NCBI GenBank assembly: GCA_937890045.1
Contig: CALBXV010000445.1
Span: 1 to 9,044, forward strand
Length of the DNA: 9,044 nucleotides
Origin: an uncultured archaeon
GTDB lineage: Archaea > Thermoproteota > Nitrososphaeria > Nitrososphaerales > CALBXV01
Reading direction: 5' to 3'
Notes under the pieces: generated by a model
What the model saw: only the letters and a program-made list of their open reading frames with translations
Told to the model about the DNA's origin: nothing
The model's database searches: none
Program-made: the position numbers and the translations under genes
In this document: positions 5,267 to 9,044 of the stretch, one piece after another
Layout: every line of letters starts with the position of its first letter
Position numbering within the stretch: position 1 is the stretch's first letter

Positions 5267-6319
5267 CTAAAAAAATCCAACATCGTGACCAGAATTTTTA
5301 TCCTTCAATCCTTTATCAATTTTTGATGTAAAATTATTATAATTAAAATATCTACAAGATAATGCACATTTCCAATGTTTAATAAAATCTTTCATTTTTG
5401 GAACAAGATTTTCTTCATACAATGATGAAATTCCATCTTTTAACCAATTTCCTATTACATATTCTTTATCACCACGTCTTTCCGTACACCAATAAATTTC
5501 TCCATTTGCAGCGAAAATAGGATCAAACAATGGGGCAAAACATTGTTTAACTGGAACGGTTCCTGTGCCCCTATCTTGAACATAATCTTCTTGTTTTGCA
5601 AATGCTCCTATGTAATCTATACCAAGAGAATTACATTCTTCTCTAATTTGGTGTTCTAATTTCCACCATGACTTCTCACCATCGGGAGGAATAACTTGTT
5701 CGGTATTATCTTTAAAATGTGCAACTCTAACATAAAACTCATCAAATCCAATTTCTTGTGCTATCCAAATGGCCTCTTTTATTTGTTCAATAGAATTATT
5801 ATAATGATTTATCAAATATTTAAATGTCAATTTAGTACCAAACTTTTGCAGATCGTCTATAACTTCTTTTACACTTGATATTGTTTTTGGAAAACTTGCC
5901 TTTCTAATTTTAAAATATAAATCAGCATTACCGGCATCAAAATCAATTCCTATCCAAGTAGGATGATATTCTTTACTAAATTTCAAATGTCGTAATCTTG
6001 CACCATTTGTAATAATTCCTATTTTAAAACCTTCTTTTAATGCGTGATTCATTATAATATTTGCATCATGATTATCAAGTGGTTCTCCACCACCAGCAAA
6101 AGTAATATCTTTTGTTTCCTTTGGTAATGAAGATATCAACTTCAAATAATCATCGGTAGTTCCCATATCAGGATTTTCAGCTCTAAATTGTTTTACATTA
6201 CAATAATAACATTTTTGATGGCATGTATTGGTCAAATCAATTTCCACACTAATAGGAGCAATCATTTTATTTTCATCTAATGCCCTTTGTGTTCTCTCGT
6301 AATAGTATTCTACTTTCAT
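5267..6319 (-). CDS. Radical SAM protein with SPASM/twitch-like C-terminal domain
   Basis: This encodes 350 residues. The radical SAM core has the [4Fe-4S] motif CHQKCYYC with C33, C37 and C40, an AdoMet-binding GGGEP at 76-80 and an ITNGARL strand at 103-109. The C-terminal region has C260, then ANGEIYWC ending at C278 (a Gx4C pattern), and C318 and C322 in CALSC. This arrangement resembles SPASM or twitch domains that bind extra iron-sulfur clusters. Such enzymes modify peptides or proteins, or catalyse sugar dehydrogenation or dehydration. The sequence does not tell me which. ATG 6319 shares its A with the stop of the small epimerase remnant (TAATG), with GAGG upstream. It is followed after eight bases by the epimerase. 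The location within sugar genes favours a carbohydrate or glycan-linked substrate, by inference only. Confidence 0.88.
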   Translation of the reverse strand: MKVEYYYERTQRALDENKMIAPISVEIDLTNTCHQKCYYCNVKQFRAENPDMGTTDDYLKLISSLPKETKDITFAGGGEPLDNHDANIIMNHALKEGFKIGIITNGARLRHLKFSKEYHPTWIGIDFDAGNADLYFKIRKASFPKTISSVKEVIDDLQKFGTKLTFKYLINHYNNSIEQIKEAIWIAQEIGFDEFYVRVAHFKDNTEQVIPPDGEKSWWKLEHQIREECNSLGIDYIGAFAKQEDYVQDRGTGTVPVKQCFAPLFDPIFAANGEIYWCTERRGDKEYVIGNWLKDGISSLYEENLVPKMKDFIKHWKCALSCRYFNYNNFTSKIDKGLKDKNSGHDVGFF

Positions 6320-6444
6320 TATATCATTCCTCGTTGAATTTCTTCATATAACTCACGGATACCATCTTTAAGTGAAAATTTATATTGATAATTTAATTCC
6401 TTATTCCAAAACGGTTTTATATTTTTTATTTTATTATTTTGCAC
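6319..6444 (-). pseudogene. Remnant of the C-terminus of a nucleotide-sugar epimerase/dehydratase
   Basis: In the gap between the two radical SAM genes, the minus strand holds an open frame ending at TAA 6319. Read from GTG 6444 it would encode 41 residues. The frame includes KPFWNKELNYQYKFSLKDGI followed by RELYEEIQRGMI. This resembles the very end of NAD-dependent sugar epimerases, where a Y/W-x-P-x-x-S-L-x-x-GI-x-x-x-Y/L pattern is common (compare PLKVGIEKTY at the end of the neighbouring epimerase). No upstream part of such a gene remains, because the 652-residue gene occupies the adjacent sequence in another frame. The likeliest reading is a gene largely deleted or replaced by the radical SAM insertion. 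A small translated peptide cannot be excluded, since the stop is coupled to the next ATG. Confidence 0.6.
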
Positions 6445-8392
6445 AACTTGTTAAATTCACTTTACCTGCCCCACTCTTTCTTATATACCATAACTCTTTA
6501 CCATATTGATGATAATCACCACCATAATTATTTGCATTTAATTCAAATTTATAATCACCCAATTTAAGTTTTTTATTATTGTGTATAACTTCTGTAAAAT
6601 TATACAATGTATTCGTCTGCATTGGATAATAATTAGTAGGATCTACCATATTAATTTTTTGAAAATTAATCAAAGAATTTAATACTTGTATATCAATATC
6701 AAAATTACTTTTTAAAAACAAACTAAATTCTTTATAAAATTTATTTTTATTTTTTATAAATACTAATGCCGATACTTCTTCCTTTTCTCCTTGAAAATTA
6801 CTAAACTCCCCTATCTTTCTACCCCAAAGTGTTTTAGGTTTTGGTTCTGTAATTATTTTAGTAATATGATTTTTAGTTTCTATCAATTCTTGTCCTATAA
6901 TCGACTTCGGATTATCAAATGCATAATTAAATAATTTTTTATAAAATTCTACATATTCAATTTCACAATGTTCTCTTAAAAATCTTGAAATATATTGTGT
7001 AAATCCCATATGATGACATGCAGAAACTAACCATGAGAATAAATACATTTCAACCCATTCGGGTGTGGTTAGTTTATTATGTTCGATAACTAAATCTACT
7101 TCTTCATAAATCTTATCTGGTGGTTCTACCCATCTTGCTATTGGAGCTAAAATTCTCTTTGTTTTTATTCCGTGTTTTTTAATATAATTCTTATCACCAA
7201 AGGGTGTATTTCTAAGTGCAGCTAAAACATACATACCTGCATAATTATGTTCTCCCAATTCTAATATTTTACATAATCCTTGTTTAAAACTTTCCAATGT
7301 TTCATCTGGCAAACCAAGTATTATTTCTACATATGTAGATATTCCTGCGTCCTCATATAATTTAGTAATTCGTTTCATATCACTATCATCAACAAGATTT
7401 TTTCTTTTTATAGATTTTAAAGTTGGTTCATTCATTGATTGTAAAGCCAGAGTCATACCCCTATGTAATCCTACACTATGAAGAACTTTTGCTATATTAA
7501 ATAATTTTTCTGCCTTACTCTTTGCCCAATCAACACGGTAAGTTTGTGGATTACCATACTTTTCATTACATTGAACTAAAAATTTTGCTATTTCCATATC
7601 TCTATCATAATATAATCCAAAATTAGAATTTGCATCATCAATATAATCTATTCCATGTGAACCAATCCATTCTATTTCTGAAAATAACTGTTCTAATGGT
7701 TGTTGATTTACCTTAGTAAAATATGAATCGCCTATTTCACAAAAAGTACAAGAATATGGACATCCTCGTGCACTTTCAAGAACAGCTGAAAAAATAAAAC
7801 CTTCTTTTTTATATTTTTCATAAATCTCATCAAACATTCCACTTAAATATGGTGATGGTGATTTGCTTAAATCTGTTATTCTTTGTCGTGGTAAAGTAGT
7901 TATATAACTATTTTTATTTATAATACTACATCCTTCAATAGTTGTATAATCTGGTTTATTTTTTAAATTTTCAAGTAATATTTCTTCAAATGTCAATTCA
8001 CCTTCACCATGAACAATAATATCTAAATACGGATACGACTTAAACCATTTTGGATTTTGTGATAACCACTGTTCATTTGGTGGTTCTTTACCCCCAAAAA
8101 CTATTAAACAACTTGGATATTTATCTTTTATTTTTTGTGCCAAAATTTTATTAAATTTCCAATTCCAAGTAAAACAAGAAAACCCAACAATTGACGGATT
8201 CGTAATCTTATCAAAAACTACATCTATATCATCTCTATAGCAAATCCAATCGGCTAACTCATAATTATTTTTTATTTCTTGATTTTGTAAACAATACGAC
8301 CAAATTAAACCTGTACTATATGGTAATTTTAATTTTTTTTCAAAATTAGAATATACGGAATCTACTTCAACTAAATATAATTTTTTCTTCAT
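6434..8392 (-). CDS. Cobalamin-binding-type radical SAM protein
   Basis: This encodes 652 residues from ATG 8392, overlapping the upstream TGA as ATGA. The N-terminal part (about 1-165) resembles the B12-binding domain that precedes many radical SAM domains: LPYSTGLIWSYC (23-34), SIVGFSCFTWNW (67-78), IVFGGKEPP (97-105) and DIIVHGEGELTF (124-135). The radical SAM core starts at ESARGCPYSCTFCEIG, with C211, C215 and C218 as cluster ligands. It continues with TLALQSMNEPTLKSIKRKN (314-332) and EIILGLPDET (356-365), both characteristic of this superfamily. The C-terminal 200 residues (about 445-652) form an unassigned domain shared with the upstream paralogue. Members of this superfamily perform methylations or other difficult C-C chemistry. 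Substrate unknown. Cobalamin binding is inferred from architecture. Confidence 0.9.
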   Translation of the reverse strand: MKKKLYLVEVDSVYSNFEKKLKLPYSTGLIWSYCLQNQEIKNNYELADWICYRDDIDVVFDKITNPSIVGFSCFTWNWKFNKILAQKIKDKYPSCLIVFGGKEPPNEQWLSQNPKWFKSYPYLDIIVHGEGELTFEEILLENLKNKPDYTTIEGCSIINKNSYITTLPRQRITDLSKSPSPYLSGMFDEIYEKYKKEGFIFSAVLESARGCPYSCTFCEIGDSYFTKVNQQPLEQLFSEIEWIGSHGIDYIDDANSNFGLYYDRDMEIAKFLVQCNEKYGNPQTYRVDWAKSKAEKLFNIAKVLHSVGLHRGMTLALQSMNEPTLKSIKRKNLVDDSDMKRITKLYEDAGISTYVEIILGLPDETLESFKQGLCKILELGEHNYAGMYVLAALRNTPFGDKNYIKKHGIKTKRILAPIARWVEPPDKIYEEVDLVIEHNKLTTPEWVEMYLFSWLVSACHHMGFTQYISRFLREHCEIEYVEFYKKLFNYAFDNPKSIIGQELIETKNHITKIITEPKPKTLWGRKIGEFSNFQGEKEEVSALVFIKNKNKFYKEFSLFLKSNFDIDIQVLNSLINFQKINMVDPTNYYPMQTNTLYNFTEVIHNNKKLKLGDYKFELNANNYGGDYHQYGKELWYIRKSGAGKVNLTSCAK

Positions 8393-9044
8393 TTTGATTC
8401 CGCTATTATATTAGTTTTATATTCCCCACGATGTCTCAACCACCACAATTTTTCACAGGCAAACTGAAATGTATCACCATAATATCCATTTTTATTTTCT
8501 GGTTGCTCAAATCTAAATTTATATCCACTATTTTTTGGTATATTTGTTTTACCCTCAACACACTCATGAATATTATAATCAAAAGTTTCCACAATAGGAT
8601 ACACATCAAACGGATTAACGACTGAATTTAACTGATATTTAAACAAATTCTTTTTAATCTTATTGTCAAATTTAACATTTAAATTATTAGTTATAAAATC
8701 TTCAATTTCTTTATATAGTGTTTCTTTATTTCCCAAGTGTATTTTTATTGCCGTAGCTTCATCATAATCCCAAATAAGTTGATTTTTATTAATATCAATA
8801 TCCACTTCTTCTATTATTCTACCTAATGAAGATGCATTCTTTATTGCAGATTCTAAACTCTCTATAGTTTTCCTATATTCACTACCAATAAAAGTATTAT
8901 TATTATTTTCTACATAATTAAAAAGTCCCCAATAAAAATCTTTATACGAAATATCATGAACTGACCTTAAATATCTACTTATGGATTGTGTATATCCTAA
9001 CCAATGTGCCCATCCTGTCAACCATTTAAACATATATGCCCGTT
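8389..9044 (-). CDS. C-terminal part of a second cobalamin-type radical SAM paralogue, 5' end beyond the window
   Basis: The frame is open to the right edge and ends at TGA 8389. ATG 9033 lies within it, but the codons upstream also continue the match to the neighbouring protein, so the true start lies outside the window. The visible 218 codons match the last 200 residues of the adjacent 652-residue protein: YTQSISRYLR against FTQYISRFLR, then FYWGLFNY against FYKKLFNY, NPFDVYP against DPTNYYP, and a final EKLWWLRHRG against KELWYIRKSG. No catalytic cysteine motif falls in the visible part. It is thus a tandem paralogue sharing a distinctive C-terminal domain. The ATGA overlap with the downstream gene suggests that the pair is co-translated. 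Confidence 0.82.
   Translation of the reverse strand, partial: RAYMFKWLTGWAHWLGYTQSISRYLRSVHDISYKDFYWGLFNYVENNNNTFIGSEYRKTIESLESAIKNASSLGRIIEEVDIDINKNQLIWDYDEATAIKIHLGNKETLYKEIEDFITNNLNVKFDNKIKKNLFKYQLNSVVNPFDVYPIVETFDYNIHECVEGKTNIPKNSGYKFRFEQPENKNGYYGDTFQFACEKLWWLRHRGEYKTNIIAESK

Noticed and set aside
7915..7922. TATAAATA on the minus strand inside the 652-residue gene
   Set aside because: It lies deep inside a coding region in AT-rich DNA with no gene start nearby, so it is probably chance.
8389..9033. A complete 214-residue protein starting at ATG 9033
   Set aside because: Codons upstream of this ATG continue the match to the paralogue's C-terminal domain, so it is a gene fragment cut by the window edge.

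Overview
The window looks like part of an AT-rich, gene-dense viral genome, most likely a marine tailed phage of the T4-like (myovirus) type. All supported genes lie on the minus strand, so transcription runs from high to low coordinates. Most neighbours overlap by a few bases (ATGA, GTGA, TAATG) or are separated by a short gap holding an AGGAG-type ribosome binding site. No capsid, tail, terminase, polymerase, tRNA or integrase gene is visible, so the viral assignment is an inference from gene style, the phage-like small proteins and the leader motif described below.

Right part (9044 down to 3587): a sugar and radical-enzyme cassette. In transcription order it holds the C-terminal part of a cobalamin-binding-type radical SAM protein that runs off the window edge, a complete paralogue of it (652 aa), a short remnant of the C-terminus of a nucleotide-sugar epimerase, a radical SAM protein with a SPASM/twitch-like C-terminus (350 aa), a GDP-mannose 3,5-epimerase-like enzyme with all recognisable catalytic residues (316 aa), and an unusually short DegT/DnrJ/EryC1-type sugar aminotransferase (242 aa). 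Together they suggest production of a modified nucleotide sugar or glycan, or a modified peptide, but no glycosyltransferase or substrate protein is visible.

Left part (3532 down to 1): ten small genes, mostly lysine-rich and of unknown function. Two encode DUF3008-type proteins beginning MPA(K/T)SKAQQ. The other eight all carry a short amphipathic helix of one of two types, MK(I/L)TK.QL.E.I or MI(K/S)L. In each case it is followed within about 20 residues by an (I/L)-x-E sequence. This resembles the capsid-targeting leader and the gp21 prohead-protease site of T4 internal head proteins (MKTYQEFIAE, cut after E). The main hypothesis is that this is a battery of proteins packaged in the phage head and trimmed during maturation. 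In two of the proteins the leader lies about 75 residues inside the reading frame and coincides with an internal ATG, so nested starts or a long pro-region are possible.

Two 5' starts were moved from the longest frame to GTG codons (positions 1007 and 2837) and several to internal ATGs with better ribosome binding sites (1861, 2551, 3532). The only gap between the two parts is 54 bases of very AT-rich DNA at 3533-3586.
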